Shown: positions 26,780 to 36,304, counted from the first letter of the stretch. The stretch is 64,000 nt of DNA from Pseudonocardia benzenivorans CB1190 (GCF_000196675.2 NC_015312.1:2480001-2544000), one strand, 5' to 3'. Notes: generated by a model not told the origin, from the letters alone. Translations and numbers: made by a program.

Positions 26780-28552
26780 TCAGCGGTTGCGGGCGTCGTC
26801 GCCGGGATGGTGTTCGCGCTGGGTACCCCGGGCCGCGTGCTCCGACGGCGCGGCCCGGCCCCCCGCGTGCGCCTCGTCGCGGAACTGCTTGACCAGGTGC
26901 GGGTAGTGCAGCTCGAACGCCGGCCGCTCGGACCGGATGCGCGGCAGCTCGGTGAAGTTGTGCCGCGGTGGCGGGCAGGAGGTGGCCCACTCCAGCGAGT
27001 TCCCGAAACCCCACGGGTCGTCGACGGTCACCACTCGTCCGTAGCGGTAGGAACGGAACACGTTCCAGATGAACGGCAGCGTCGAGGCGCCCAGGATGAA
27101 GGCGCCGATCGAGGAGACCGTGTTCAGCGTGGTGAACCCGTCGGTCGGCAGGTAGTCCGCGTAGCGGCGCGGCATGCCCTCGTTGCCCAGCCAGTGCTGC
27201 ACCAGGAACGTCGTGTGGAAGCCGAAGAACGTCAGCCAGAAGTGCACCTTGCCGAGCGTCTCGTCCATCATCCGGCCGGTCATCTTCGGGAACCAGAAGT
27301 AGATCCCGGAGAACGTCGCGAACACGATCGTCCCGAACAGCACGTAGTGGAAGTGGGCGACGACGAAATAGGTGTCTGAGACGTGGAAGTCGAGCGGTGG
27401 TGAGGCCAGCAGGATGCCGGTGAGGCCGCCGAACAGGAATGTCGCGAGGAAGCCGAGGGCGAACAGCATCGGTGTCTCGAACGTCAGCTTGCCCTTCCAC
27501 ATCGTGCCGATCCAGTTGACGAACTTGATCCCGGTCGGGATCGCGATGAGGAACGTGGTGAACGAGAAGAACGCGAGCAGCACCGCGCCGGTGGCGAACA
27601 TGTGGTGTGCCCAGACCGCCGCCGACAGCATGGCGATCGCCACGCTCGCGTAGACGAGGCCCTTGTAGCCGAACACGGGTTTGCGGCTGAAGACGGGGAA
27701 GACCTCGGTCACGATGCCGAAGAACGGCAGCGCGACGATGTAGACCTCGGGATGGCCGAAGAACCAGAACATGTGTTGCCACAGGATCGCGCCGCCGTTG
27801 GCCGGGTCGAACGCGTGTGCCCCCAGCTGCCGGTCGGCGAGCAGGGCCAGCAGGGCCGCGGTGAGTACCGGGAACGCGATGAGGACCAGGATCGAGGTGA
27901 AGAAGATGTTCCAGGTGAAGATCGGCATCCGGAACATCGTCATCCCGGGGGCCCGCAGGCAGATGACGGTCGTGATCATGTTGACGGCGCCGAGGATCGT
28001 CCCCAGTCCCGCGAGGGCCAGGCCGGTGATCCACAGGTCCGCGCCGATGCCGGGGGAGTGCACGACGTCGCTGAGCGGGGCGTAGGCGAACCAGCCGAAG
28101 TCGGCGGCGCCGCCGGGGGTGAGGAACCCGGACATCACGATCAGCCCACCGAACAGGAATGCCCAGTAGGAGAAGGCGTTCAGCCGCGGGAACGCGACGT
28201 CGGGGGCGCCGATCTGCAGCGGCAGGATGTAGTTGGCGAAGCCGAACAGGATCGGCGTCGCGTACAGCAGCAGCATGATCGTGCCGTGCATCGTGAACAG
28301 CTGGTTGTACTGCTCCGCCGACAGGAACTGCAGCCCGGGGCGGGCAAGCTCGGCGCGCATCAGCAGCGCCATCGCCCCGCCCGCGAGGAAGAACGCGAAC
28401 GCCGTCGTGAGGTAGAGGAACGCGATGTCCTTGGGGTCGGTCGTGCGCAGCATGTGCAGCATGCGCGAACCCTTGGGCCGACGCGGCGGCGCCGGGGGAG
28501 CCGGGCGCGAGGGCTGGAGGACGGCGGCCGGCGGCGGGTCGGTTCGGGTCAT
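26780..28552 (-). CDS. ctaD: Cytochrome c oxidase subunit I (aa3 type)
   Basis: 590 residues with twelve hydrophobic helices. Haem a and CuB ligands are present: MHGTIMLLL (haem a His), [14 protein letters not shown] (CuB His and the Tyr cross-link in the K channel), WAHHMFATG (CuB His pair) and [12 protein letters not shown] (both haem His). The N-terminus is a proline-rich cytosolic tail; the C-terminus is hydrophilic. No subunit II, III or haem synthase lies nearby, so this is an extra, detached ctaD copy. It sits one base after a small gene and shares its canonical SigF-like promoter, so it may be a stress-time oxidase subunit. Confidence 0.93.
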   Translation of the reverse strand: MTRTDPPPAAVLQPSRPAPPAPPRRPKGSRMLHMLRTTDPKDIAFLYLTTAFAFFLAGGAMALLMRAELARPGLQFLSAEQYNQLFTMHGTIMLLLYATPILFGFANYILPLQIGAPDVAFPRLNAFSYWAFLFGGLIVMSGFLTPGGAADFGWFAYAPLSDVVHSPGIGADLWITGLALAGLGTILGAVNMITTVICLRAPGMTMFRMPIFTWNIFFTSILVLIAFPVLTAALLALLADRQLGAHAFDPANGGAILWQHMFWFFGHPEVYIVALPFFGIVTEVFPVFSRKPVFGYKGLVYASVAIAMLSAAVWAHHMFATGAVLLAFFSFTTFLIAIPTGIKFVNWIGTMWKGKLTFETPMLFALGFLATFLFGGLTGILLASPPLDFHVSDTYFVVAHFHYVLFGTIVFATFSGIYFWFPKMTGRMMDETLGKVHFWLTFFGFHTTFLVQHWLGNEGMPRRYADYLPTDGFTTLNTVSSIGAFILGASTLPFIWNVFRSYRYGRVVTVDDPWGFGNSLEWATSCPPPRHNFTELPRIRSERPAFELHYPHLVKQFRDEAHAGGRAAPSEHAARGTQREHHPGDDARNR

Positions 28553-28553
28553 G

Positions 28554-28820
28554 TCAGCGCTCCGGGAGGGACGTGGCGGAGAGGATCGCGCAGAACTCGT
28601 CGAACCTGGCCAGCGCGGCCGTGACGTGCTCGCTCCGGCCGCCCCGGTTGGTCTGCTGGGCGAGGTAGCGGGCCCGGCGGTCGGCGAGCGGGCCGGCCTC
28701 GGTGCGGCTCCACACGAGGTAGTGCTCGACGATCGTGCGGTGCCGGCGCCGCACGTGTTCGTCCTCCTCCCTGGTGGCCAGCCACGCGATGAAGGGGGCG
28801 AGTGTCGCGCTGGGTTCCAC
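28554..28820 (-). CDS. Small hypothetical protein in front of ctaD
   Basis: 88 residues, helical, hydrophilic. It has the flavour of a core-binding (SAM-like) helix bundle ([19 protein letters not shown], then [11 protein letters not shown]) but no catalytic domain, so I do not call a recombinase. GTG 28820 follows GGAGGAGCT, a very good ribosome site. Its stop is one base from the ctaD ATG, so the two are co-translated. The 3'-flanking GT9 relic overlaps only its upstream region. Function unknown. Confidence 0.6.
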   Translation of the reverse strand: MEPSATLAPFIAWLATREEDEHVRRRHRTIVEHYLVWSRTEAGPLADRRARYLAQQTNRGGRSEHVTAALARFDEFCAILSATSLPER

Positions 28821-28867
28821 AGCTCCTCCTCGTCGTGGCCGTCGCCGGGGTGCGGGCGGCGCGGTGT

Positions 28868-28893
28868 ATACCCGGCAGGCCGGGCGGCAAACC
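28868..28893 (-). promoter_or_regulatory. Canonical SigF promoter GGTTT-N15-GGGTAT
   Basis: Minus-strand -10 GGGTAT (28868-28873), 15 bp spacer, -35 GGTTT (28889-28893), 47 bp before the 88-residue gene that precedes ctaD. One of the two best matches in the window. It overlaps the degenerate 3' end of the GT9 relic. Confidence 0.65.
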
Positions 28894-28894
28894 C

Positions 28895-29240
28895 CGCCCG
28901 GTCGTCGTGGTCCGCGGCGTGCCGCAGCGCCTCGGCGACGACCGTCGCGGAGGGCAGGTCCAGGCAGGGCAGCCCGAACGGACAGACGAACTGGCGGCAC
29001 GGACTGCACACCGTCGCGACCTGCAGCACCGAGGACGGTACTCCTCGAGGGCGGAACTGCTCGACCTGTTCGGTCCCGGAGAACAGCACGACGACCGGCG
29101 TCGCTACCGCGTCGGCCAGGTGCATCCCGCCCCCGCCGTCGTCGGTGACGGCGACGTCGGCGCCGGGCAGCGCCGCGAGCGCGGGACCGTCGAGGTCCGC
29201 GGCCGCGAGGACGAGGGCGTCGGGAGCGGGGCAGACGATG
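28895..29240 (-). pseudogene. Relic of a family 9 glycosyltransferase (heptosyltransferase-like)
   Basis: The minus strand encodes the C-terminal donor-binding part of a GT9 enzyme: [21 protein letters not shown], reduced here from the usual DSGxxHLA, then [11 protein letters not shown] and the Cys-rich signature [12 protein letters not shown] followed by CLDLP. Before it only a short unrelated stretch (about 29240-29353) is open, so the N-terminal domain is gone, and no stop ends it before the small gene and ctaD. It is therefore a decayed fragment whose DNA now hosts the ctaD promoter. Confidence 0.6.
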
Positions 29241-29497
29241 CCGTCCCCACGTGTGGTCCGGTCGCCGCGGGGTCGACGCGACCGCGAGAGGGCGGGTCGC
29301 GGAGGCCCTCGGCCCGGTGACCGCAGACCTCCGCCGACCGCCGCCGCGGTCACGGCCCCCGGACCCCGGACGCGGTGGCCGTGACGATCGTGTCGACGGC
29401 GGGCATCAGGTCGCAGGCGGTGATCCAGCGCTCGACCGGTCCGGCCCGGGACGGTCGGGGTATCGCCGGGGCTGAGCGGGACGGGTACCGCCCGGCG

Positions 29498-30070
29498 TCA
29501 GTCGCCCGGGCGCATACCCCGCCACAGCAGGTCGACGAGCGCCTCGGTCTGGCCGCGCCAGTCGCCCCGCGGGTCGAGGAACAACAACCCGCCCAGGCCG
29601 CGCGCGACGGTCTCCGGGTCGAGGCCGGGGCGGACGGTGCCGGCCTCGACGTTGGCCTCGAGCAGCGCGCGTACCGCGCCGACCATGGCTTCGTAGGCCT
29701 TGCCCGGGACGTCCTCGTCGTCGGCGTTCGTGGCGGCGCGCAGGGCGTCGGCCAGGCCCCGTTTGGTCATCATGTAGCGCGCGAGGTGGTCGGTGGTCCA
29801 CGTCCGGAACGCCTCCGGCGGGGACTTCTCCTGCAGCAGGATGGGGACCGCGTCGAGTATCTGCTGCACCTCGTGCCGGTAGACGGCGAGGACGAGGGCC
29901 CCTTGGGTGGGGAAGTGCCGGTAGACGGTGCCGACGCCCACCCCTGCCGTCCTGGCGATGGCGTTGAACGACAGCTCGCCCGTGTCGGCGAGCGATGCCG
30001 CCGCCGCGGCCAGGATGCGCTCGTTGTTGCGCCGGGTGTCCGCGCGCCTCAGGTTGACGGCCCCCGTCAT
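29498..30070 (-). CDS. TetR-family transcriptional regulator
   Basis: 190 residues. The N-terminal HTH is RILAAAAASLADTG...SFNAIARTAGVGVGTVYRHFPTQ, with VGTVYRHF as the recognition helix (residues about 40-50). The C-terminal ligand domain fits the actinobacterial TetR_C group seen in regulators with YRHEVQQILDAV after the HTH. ATG 30070 follows GGGAGGTGACC. It is divergent from the molybdenum hydroxylase operon, with two matching palindromes in the shared spacer, so it most likely represses that operon and itself. The inducer is unknown. Confidence 0.88.
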   Translation of the reverse strand: MTGAVNLRRADTRRNNERILAAAAASLADTGELSFNAIARTAGVGVGTVYRHFPTQGALVLAVYRHEVQQILDAVPILLQEKSPPEAFRTWTTDHLARYMMTKRGLADALRAATNADDEDVPGKAYEAMVGAVRALLEANVEAGTVRPGLDPETVARGLGGLLFLDPRGDWRGQTEALVDLLWRGMRPGD

Positions 30071-30142
30071 GGTCACCTCCCGGCCGGTCTCAGCGAACTC
30101 TAATTCACGACAGGGGACGTCCCGGACAGGACGCTCGCCGAC

Positions 30143-30190
30143 CGGATAGATATCCGCTACTGTCGTCCGCAGGACCGGATCATTATCCGG
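30143..30190. promoter_or_regulatory. Pair of TetR-type operators CGGAT-N4-ATCCG
   Basis: Two palindromes with identical half-sites: CGGAT-AGAT-ATCCG at 30143-30156 and CGGAT-CATT-ATCCG at 30176-30189 (extended by one pair on each side). Their centres are 33 bp apart, about three helical turns. They lie between the divergent tetR and hydroxylase operon and are the obvious binding sites for this TetR protein. Confidence 0.7.
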
Positions 30191-30272
30191 TTCCCATCCT
30201 ACGGACTGACGAGCCAGCACCATCCGATGCCGGGTCACCGCCTCGCGCCGCCCGGCGAGGAAGAGAACCTCA

Positions 30273-30725
30273 GTGGACATCTCACTCGAAGTGAATGGCA
30301 GGACCGAGATCCTCGACGTGGCGCCCGGTGTCACGCTGCTCGACGCCTTGCGCGAGCGGCTCGACGTGACCGGGCCGAAGAAGGGATGCGACCGCGGCCA
30401 GTGCGGTGCGTGCACCGTGCACGTCGGCGGCCGCCCCGTGCTGTCGTGCCTGACCCTGGCCGCGACCGTGCGCGAGCCGGTGACCACCGTGGACGGGCTC
30501 GCCACCGGCGACGCGCTGCACCCGGTCCAGCAGGCGTTCGTCGACCAGGACGCGCTGCAGTGCGGCTTCTGCACCTCCGGGCAGATCATGTCGGCCGTCG
30601 CCGCGGTGGAGCAGGACGTGGACGACGTCCGCGAGTTCATGTCCGGCAACCTCTGCCGCTGCTCGGCGTACCCGAACATCGTGGCCGCGATCGAGCAGGC
30701 GAGGGGGGCCGATGCAGTCGTTTGA
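30273..30725 (+). CDS. Molybdenum hydroxylase, [2Fe-2S] small subunit
   Basis: 150 residues. Plant-type ferredoxin cluster Cys in GCDRGQCGACTVH and SCLTL; second cluster in QCGFCTSGQIM and NLCRCSAY. These two [2Fe-2S] centres pass electrons from the Mo site to FAD in xanthine-oxidase-family enzymes (PaoA/YagT type). No Tat signal is seen, so the complex is probably cytosolic. The GTG start follows GAAGAGAACCTCA. The stop lies 14 bp inside the next gene. Confidence 0.93.
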   Translation: MDISLEVNGRTEILDVAPGVTLLDALRERLDVTGPKKGCDRGQCGACTVHVGGRPVLSCLTLAATVREPVTTVDGLATGDALHPVQQAFVDQDALQCGFCTSGQIMSAVAAVEQDVDDVREFMSGNLCRCSAYPNIVAAIEQARGADAVV

Positions 30726-31686
30726 GCTGACCGCCCCGACGAGCGTCGACGACGCCGTCGCGGGCGCGGGCACCTACCTGGCCGGGGGGACGACGCTGGT
30801 CGACCTGATGAAGCTCGACGTCCTGACCCCCCGCCACGTCCAGGACATCAACGCGCTGCCGCTGCGGGGCATCGACACCGCCGACGGGCTGCGGCTGGGC
30901 GCGCTGGAGCGGATGAGCGACGTCGCGCGGCACCCGGGGGTGTACCCGGTGATCTCCGGCGCGCTGCTGCAGAGCGCATCACAGCAGCTGCGCAACATGG
31001 CCAGCATCGGCGGGAACCTGATGCAGCGCAGCCGGTGCAGCTACTTCCGCGACGTGACGACGGCGTGCAACCGGCGCGATCCCGGCAGCGGCTGCCCGGC
31101 GCGCTCGGGGGCCAACCGGATGCACGCGGTGCTCGGAACCAGCGAGGCGTGCGTCGCGACGCATCCGAGCGACGTGGCCGTCGCGCTGGTCGCGCTCGAC
31201 GGGCAGATCACCCTCGCGAGCGCGGCCGGGACCCGCATGGTGGCGCTGCGCGACTTCTACCGCCTGCCCGGCGACACCCCGCACGTCGAGAACGACCTGC
31301 GGCCCGGTGAGCTGATCACCGAGATCGTGGTGCCCCGGCTGGACTGGGCGGTGAACTCGACCTACGTCAAGGTGCGGGACCGGCAGTCCTACGAGTTCGC
31401 CCTGTGCTCGGCGGCGGTCGCGCTGGACGTCCGGGACGCCCACGTCGTCGACGCCCGCGTGGCGGTCGGCGGCGTCGCGACCGTGCCGTGGCGCCTGACC
31501 GCCGTCGAGACGGCCCTGCGCGGGGCGCCGGTGACCGAGGACGCCTTCCAGGACGCCGCGGCACTCGCCGCGGACGGCGCGGAGCCGCTGTCCGCGAACG
31601 GTTTCAAGGTCGCGCTGCTGCGTCGGACCGTCGTCCGCGCCCTCTGCGAACTGACCCAGGACGAACCGACCGGGAGCCGAGGATGA
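30712..31686 (+). CDS. Molybdenum hydroxylase, FAD-binding subunit (with extra Fe-S insert)
   Basis: 324 residues. The FAD/pyrophosphate loop is TYLAGGTTLVDLMK and the second FAD motif is NMASIGGNLMQRSRC. A cysteine-bearing insert (RSRCSYFRD, then TACNRRDPGSGC, then SEACVATHPSD) follows, as in PaoB/YagS, where such cysteines hold a [4Fe-4S] cluster. It takes electrons from the small subunit and gives them to an acceptor. It overlaps both neighbours, so the three genes are a coupled operon. Confidence 0.92.
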   Translation: MQSFELTAPTSVDDAVAGAGTYLAGGTTLVDLMKLDVLTPRHVQDINALPLRGIDTADGLRLGALERMSDVARHPGVYPVISGALLQSASQQLRNMASIGGNLMQRSRCSYFRDVTTACNRRDPGSGCPARSGANRMHAVLGTSEACVATHPSDVAVALVALDGQITLASAAGTRMVALRDFYRLPGDTPHVENDLRPGELITEIVVPRLDWAVNSTYVKVRDRQSYEFALCSAAVALDVRDAHVVDARVAVGGVATVPWRLTAVETALRGAPVTEDAFQDAAALAADGAEPLSANGFKVALLRRTVVRALCELTQDEPTGSRG

Positions 31687-33869
31687 CGACCACCACACGG
31701 ATCGACGCACCCCTCAAGGTCACCGGCCGGGCACGCTACGGGTCGGACCACAACCTGCCCGGCATGCTGCACGGCTACGTGGTGACCAGCACGATCGCGA
31801 ACGGCGAGATCGTGGCGATGGACGTGGCCGCGGCGCAGGCCGCGCCCGGGGTCGTCGCCGTCTGGTCGCCGTTCGACCCGCTCACGCTGCGCACCCCCTC
31901 GACCCCGATCCTGGGCGACACCTGGGTGCCGCTGCAGGACCGCAGCGTCACCCACCACGGCCAGCCGGTGGCCTTCGTCGTGGCGGAGACCTACGAGCAG
32001 GCCAGGGACGCGAGCGCGCTCGTCGAGGTGACCTACGACGAACGGCCTGCCCGCACGTCGCTGGCGGACAACCTCGACCTGGCCGAGGAGGCGCCGCCAG
32101 GGCTGGACGGGGAGCCCTCGACCCAGGTCGTCCTCGCCGACGGGGTGGAGTCGATCGACGACGCGCTGGCGGGCAGCCCGGTCGTCGTCGAGGGCCGGTA
32201 CTCCACGCCCACCCAGAACCACGCCGCGATGGAGCCGCACTCCGCCGTGGCGCACTGGGACGCCGACGGTCTCACCGTCTACAGCGGCAACCAGGGAGCC
32301 TTCGTGCAGCAGGCGGACCTCGCGGCCGCCCTGGACGTGGATCCGTCGGCCGTGCACACCGTGAACCCGTTCGTGGGCGGTGCGTTCGGGGGCAAGGGAC
32401 GCACGTCCGTCCCGGCGTTCCTGGCCGCGGCGGCCTCCCGGGCCCTCGGGAGGCCGGTCAAGGCGGCGCTGAGCCGTGAGCAGGTCTTCACCGCGACCGC
32501 GAACCGCCCGGAGACGCTGCAGGAGATCACACTGGGCGCCGATCGCGACGGCACCCTGATCGGCGTGCGCCACGACTCCTGGTGCAGCGCCGACACCGAC
32601 CGGTCGTTCGTCGAGCCCACCTCGGCCGCGTCGAGGGTGGCCTACCGCACCCCGAACCTGGCGGTCAGCCAGAAGGTGGTGCCGCTGCACATTCCCCGGA
32701 CCACGTTCATGCGCGCGCCGGGCGAGGCGCCCGGGTCGTTCGCGCTGGAGAGCGCGATGGACGAGCTGGCCGTCGCGCTGGACATGGACCCGATCGAGCT
32801 GCGGCTGCGCAACGGCTCCCTCGGCCCCGCCGGCAGCGACCTGCAGTGGTCGAGCAAGTACCTCGACGACTGCTACCGGATCGGCGCCGAGCGCTTCGGC
32901 TGGTCGCGCCGGACGCCCACCGGCACGCGGGACGGCGACTGGCTGGTCGGGATGGGCACCGCGACGGCGGTGTTCCCGGCGCTGCGGTTCCCGACCACGA
33001 CCGAGATCACCCTGCGGGCGGACGACACGGCGCTGGTCTCGGTCGGCGGCTCCGACCCCGGTACCGGCCTGCTGACGGTGATGGCGCTGCTCGGGGCCGA
33101 GGCCCTGGACGTGGGAACGGAGCGGATCACGCCGCGGCTGGGCCTGTCCGCCTACCCGCCCGGTGGGATGTCCGGCGGGTCGACGGCCACGGCGAGCGTG
33201 GGGTCGGCGATCGTGGCCGCGGCCTCGGCGGTGCTCGAGGAGCTGCAGTCGCTCGCGAGCGCGCCGGGCGCGCCGTTCGCGGGACAGGACGTGACCTACG
33301 CCGACGGCCGGGTCCTGGGCGGCGGACGGTCGATGACGTTCGGGGAGCTGCTGTCCGCGCTCGGCCGGGACGCGATCTCCGCCGTCGGCTCGTCGGGCCC
33401 CGGGGAGGAGCTGACGAAGCACTCCTTCAGCTCGTTCGGGGCCCAGTTCTGCGAGGTCAGGGTGCACCGGTGGACGGGTGAGGCGCGGGTGTCGCGGATG
33501 CTCGGGGTGTTCGACGCCGGTCGCATCGTGAACGACCAGGCCGCCCGCAGCCAGCTGCGCGGCGGCATGATCTGGGGCGTCTCGGCGGCCCTGCACGAGG
33601 GGCTGGAGATCGAGGGCGACGGCAGGCTCGCCAACGGCGACCTGGCCGGCTACCTGCTCCCGGTCAACGCGGACATCCCCGAGGTCGACGTGCACTTCGT
33701 GCAGCACCCGGACACGCTGCACAACCCCGTCGGCGCGCGTGGCATCGGCGAGATCGGGGTGGTCGGCATGGCCGCCGCGGTCGCCAACGCCGTGTACAAC
33801 GCGACGGGCGTCCGGGTGCGGCACACCCCGATCACGATCGAGGACCTCCTGGACGGCCTGCCCGAGTAG
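31683..33869 (+). CDS. Molybdenum hydroxylase, molybdopterin-binding large subunit
   Basis: 728 residues. Recognisable are the N-terminal a/b hammerhead (LKVTGRARYGSDHNLPG), the Mo-cofactor glycine-rich segments VGGAFGGKG and MRAPGEAPG, and the catalytic Glu in GARGIGEIG near the C-terminus (residue about 690). The organisation matches PaoC/YagR aldehyde dehydrogenases more than xanthine dehydrogenase; the substrate is likely an aldehyde or N-heterocycle. ATG 31683 overlaps the previous stop (ATGA). No XdhC/MocA-type maturation gene lies in the operon. Confidence 0.92.
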   Translation: MTTTTRIDAPLKVTGRARYGSDHNLPGMLHGYVVTSTIANGEIVAMDVAAAQAAPGVVAVWSPFDPLTLRTPSTPILGDTWVPLQDRSVTHHGQPVAFVVAETYEQARDASALVEVTYDERPARTSLADNLDLAEEAPPGLDGEPSTQVVLADGVESIDDALAGSPVVVEGRYSTPTQNHAAMEPHSAVAHWDADGLTVYSGNQGAFVQQADLAAALDVDPSAVHTVNPFVGGAFGGKGRTSVPAFLAAAASRALGRPVKAALSREQVFTATANRPETLQEITLGADRDGTLIGVRHDSWCSADTDRSFVEPTSAASRVAYRTPNLAVSQKVVPLHIPRTTFMRAPGEAPGSFALESAMDELAVALDMDPIELRLRNGSLGPAGSDLQWSSKYLDDCYRIGAERFGWSRRTPTGTRDGDWLVGMGTATAVFPALRFPTTTEITLRADDTALVSVGGSDPGTGLLTVMALLGAEALDVGTERITPRLGLSAYPPGGMSGGSTATASVGSAIVAAASAVLEELQSLASAPGAPFAGQDVTYADGRVLGGGRSMTFGELLSALGRDAISAVGSSGPGEELTKHSFSSFGAQFCEVRVHRWTGEARVSRMLGVFDAGRIVNDQAARSQLRGGMIWGVSAALHEGLEIEGDGRLANGDLAGYLLPVNADIPEVDVHFVQHPDTLHNPVGARGIGEIGVVGMAAAVANAVYNATGVRVRHTPITIEDLLDGLPE

Positions 33870-33919
33870 GGGTGTCCTGGCCGCGGACGCGTTGCGGTGG
33901 TCCGTCCGGTACGCCGCGG

Positions 33920-34987
33920 TCAGGGTCTGCGGCCGACCCCCGACGCGATCTCGCCGGCGCGGGCGGGGCCACCCGCATCCGGGCTCAGCCTGGGGGTGGG
34001 CCCGCCCGTCGGCCGGGCCAGGCCGTCGAGGAACGCCGAGAGCGCCTCGGTCGACGAGCGCCGCGGCGTCCAGCCGAGCACGTCGCGCGCCCGGGCGGTG
34101 TCCATGACGGGCAGCCGCAGCACGGCGTCGAACAGGCCGGGGGAGGCCGGGACGAGCCGTAGGTACCACGCCGCAGCCAGGCCGGCCCGGACGGCCGCCC
34201 TGGGCACCGGCACGAGCCGGGCGCGCAGCAGCCCCGCGAGGGCCTTGGTGTCGACGACGGGGTCCGCGGCGAGGTTGAAGGGGCCGCGGGCGTCACCGAG
34301 CAGCGCCAGCCGGACGGCCTCGCCCACGTCGTCGGAGTGCACGGTCTGGAACCGCAGGCCGGGCACGTCGGGCAGCACGGGGATCCGCCCGGGTCGCACC
34401 AGCGACTGCGTGACGAAGGGCCCGGCGAAGAGCCTGCGCTGCTCCACCGCGGCCTCCCGGCGGAACACGAACGACGGGCGTAGCCGCACCAGGCGGATCG
34501 TGGGGTGCTCGGCCTCCCAGCCGTCGAGCGCCCGTTCCAGGTACGCCTTCTCCCGGGTGTAGGCGGCGCCCGGCCAGCCGTGCGTCGGCCAGTCCTCGCC
34601 GACGGGATGGTCCGCGGTGCTCCCGTCCGCGTCGGGTCGCGGTGAGTACGCACCGACCGATGACGCGTGCACCACCGTCGACACCCCGGCCTCGGCCGCC
34701 GCCCGGTGCACCGCCAGCGTGCCCAGCACGTTGACCCGCCAGGTCAGGGCGGGGTCGTGGGTGGGCTGGAACAGCCAGGCGAGGTGCACGAGCGCGTCGG
34801 CACCCCGCAACGCGTCCGTGAGGTCGTCGCGGGCGACGTCGGCGCGCACCCACTCGACGCCGGGGCCCGGATCGGGCGGCGGCCGGCGGGCGACGCCCAC
34901 CACCGAGCCGACGCCGGGTTCGCGGGCCAGCGCGCGCAGCACGCCCGCGCCCAGGTTTCCGGTCGCACCGGTCACGACGACACGCAT
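33920..34987 (-). CDS. NAD-dependent epimerase/dehydratase (extended SDR)
   Basis: 355 residues. The Rossmann motif TGATGNLGAGVL is at residues 6-17, and NVLGTLAVHRAAAEAG and VHASSVGAY follow. The catalytic pair sits in YTREKAYLE (YxxxK, near residue 145). The C-terminus is a Pro/Gly-rich tail. These atypical SDRs act on sugar nucleotides or other carbonyls; the substrate is unknown. ATG 34987 begins exactly at the Rossmann strand. It is divergent from the zinc alcohol dehydrogenase and convergent with the hydroxylase operon. Confidence 0.85.
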   Translation of the reverse strand: MRVVVTGATGNLGAGVLRALAREPGVGSVVGVARRPPPDPGPGVEWVRADVARDDLTDALRGADALVHLAWLFQPTHDPALTWRVNVLGTLAVHRAAAEAGVSTVVHASSVGAYSPRPDADGSTADHPVGEDWPTHGWPGAAYTREKAYLERALDGWEAEHPTIRLVRLRPSFVFRREAAVEQRRLFAGPFVTQSLVRPGRIPVLPDVPGLRFQTVHSDDVGEAVRLALLGDARGPFNLAADPVVDTKALAGLLRARLVPVPRAAVRAGLAAAWYLRLVPASPGLFDAVLRLPVMDTARARDVLGWTPRRSSTEALSAFLDGLARPTGGPTPRLSPDAGGPARAGEIASGVGRRP

Positions 34988-35033
34988 GGTCCGCGGGTGG
35001 CCCGCCGCGGCCCGGCCAAACCTGCCCGTGCCC

Positions 35034-35058
35034 GTTTGTCCGCCCCGCTGCCGGGTAG
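35034..35058 (+). promoter_or_regulatory. SigF-like promoter GTTTG-N14-GGGTAG
   Basis: -35 GTTTG (35034-35038), 14 bp spacer, -10 GGGTAG (35053-35058), 46 bp before the alcohol dehydrogenase ATG. Good -35 match; last -10 base differs from consensus. Confidence 0.5.
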
Positions 35059-35104
35059 GGCGGGGCCGAGCCCCACGACCTCGTCGACCTCCCGGAGGAG
35101 ACCC

Positions 35105-36304
35105 ATGCGAGCAGTGACCTGGCACGGCCGACGCGACGTCCGCGTCGACACGGTCCCCGACCCGAAGATCGAGGCGCCCGACGACGTCGTCGTCGAGATC
35201 ACCTCGACCGGGATCTGCGGGTCCGACCTGCATCTCTACGAGGTCCTCGGGCCGTTCCTCGACGAGGGCGACATCCTCGGTCACGAACCGATGGGACGCG
35301 TCGTCGAGGTCGGTCCGGAGGTCACGAAGCTGTCCGTCGGCGACCGCGTCGTCATCCCGTTCAACGTCTCGTGCGGCACGTGCTGGATGTGCGGGCACGG
35401 GCTGTACTCGCAGTGCGAGACGACGCAGGTCCACGAGTACGGGACCGGGGCGTCGCTGTTCGGCTACACCAAGCTCTACGGCCAGGTGCCGGGCGGGCAG
35501 GCCGAGTACCTGCGCGTCCCGTTCGGCAACACGCTGCCGATCGCGGTGCCCGACGGGCCGTCGGACGACCGCTTCGTGTACCTCTCCGACGTGCTGCCGA
35601 CGTCGTGGCAGGCGGTCCGCTACGCCGACGTCGTCCCCGGCGGCACCCTGCTGGTCCTCGGTCTCGGCCCGATCGGTGACATGTGCACCCGGGTGGCCCG
35701 CCACCTCGGGGCGACGCAGGTCATCGGGGCCGACCTCGTCCCGGAGCGGCTGGACCGCGCCGCGGCGCGCGGCACGACGGTCGTCGACCTGAGCTCGCTG
35801 GACGGCCGGCTCGGCGACGCCGTCCGTGACCTCACCGGCGGGCGCGGCGCCGACGCCGTGATCGACGCCGTCGGGATGGAGGCGCACGGCTCGCCCGTGG
35901 GCAAGCTCGCCCAGCAGGTCACCGGGATGCTGCCCGACGCGCTCGCCGCGAAGCTCATGATGACCGTGGGCACCGACCGGCTCGGCGCCCTGCACAGCGC
36001 GATCGACGCCGTCCGCCGCGGCGGCACGATCTCGCTGTCCGGTGTCTATGGCGGGATGGCCGACCCGATGCCGATGCTGACCATGTTCGACAAGCAGATC
36101 CAGCTGCGGATGGGCCAGGCCAACGTGCACCGTTGGGTCCCCGAGATCCTGCCCCTGCTGACCGAGGGCGACCCGCTGGGTGTCGACGACTTCGCGACGC
36201 ACCGGCTGCCGCTGGAGTCCGCATCGGACGCATACGCGACGTTCCAGGAAAAGCGCGACGGGATGGTGAAAACCCTGCTCATGCCCACCCGCGACGGCGC
36301 GTGA
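35105..36304 (+). CDS. Zinc-dependent alcohol dehydrogenase, formaldehyde-dehydrogenase-like
   Basis: 399 residues. The catalytic zinc ligands are in GICGSDLHLYE (Cys near 40) and GHEPMGRVVEVG; the structural zinc site CGTCWMCGHGLYSQC is near residue 92. The NAD-binding GLGPIG is near 186. An insertion before the C-terminus (AHGSPVGKLAQQ) puts it in the glutathione-independent formaldehyde dehydrogenase-like group. It oxidises an alcohol or aldehyde adduct with NAD(P)+. ATG 35105 follows GGAGGAG. A SigF-like promoter precedes it. Confidence 0.9.
   Translation: MRAVTWHGRRDVRVDTVPDPKIEAPDDVVVEITSTGICGSDLHLYEVLGPFLDEGDILGHEPMGRVVEVGPEVTKLSVGDRVVIPFNVSCGTCWMCGHGLYSQCETTQVHEYGTGASLFGYTKLYGQVPGGQAEYLRVPFGNTLPIAVPDGPSDDRFVYLSDVLPTSWQAVRYADVVPGGTLLVLGLGPIGDMCTRVARHLGATQVIGADLVPERLDRAAARGTTVVDLSSLDGRLGDAVRDLTGGRGADAVIDAVGMEAHGSPVGKLAQQVTGMLPDALAAKLMMTVGTDRLGALHSAIDAVRRGGTISLSGVYGGMADPMPMLTMFDKQIQLRMGQANVHRWVPEILPLLTEGDPLGVDDFATHRLPLESASDAYATFQEKRDGMVKTLLMPTRDGA

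Noticed and set aside
28554-28820. Integrase/recombinase fragment
   Set aside because: The helical pattern resembles a core-binding domain but there is no catalytic domain, no attachment site, and the gene is tightly coupled to ctaD.
31389-34169. Minus-strand open frame of over 900 codons across the hydroxylase genes
   Set aside because: Antisense to the molybdenum hydroxylase large subunit, which has all family motifs.
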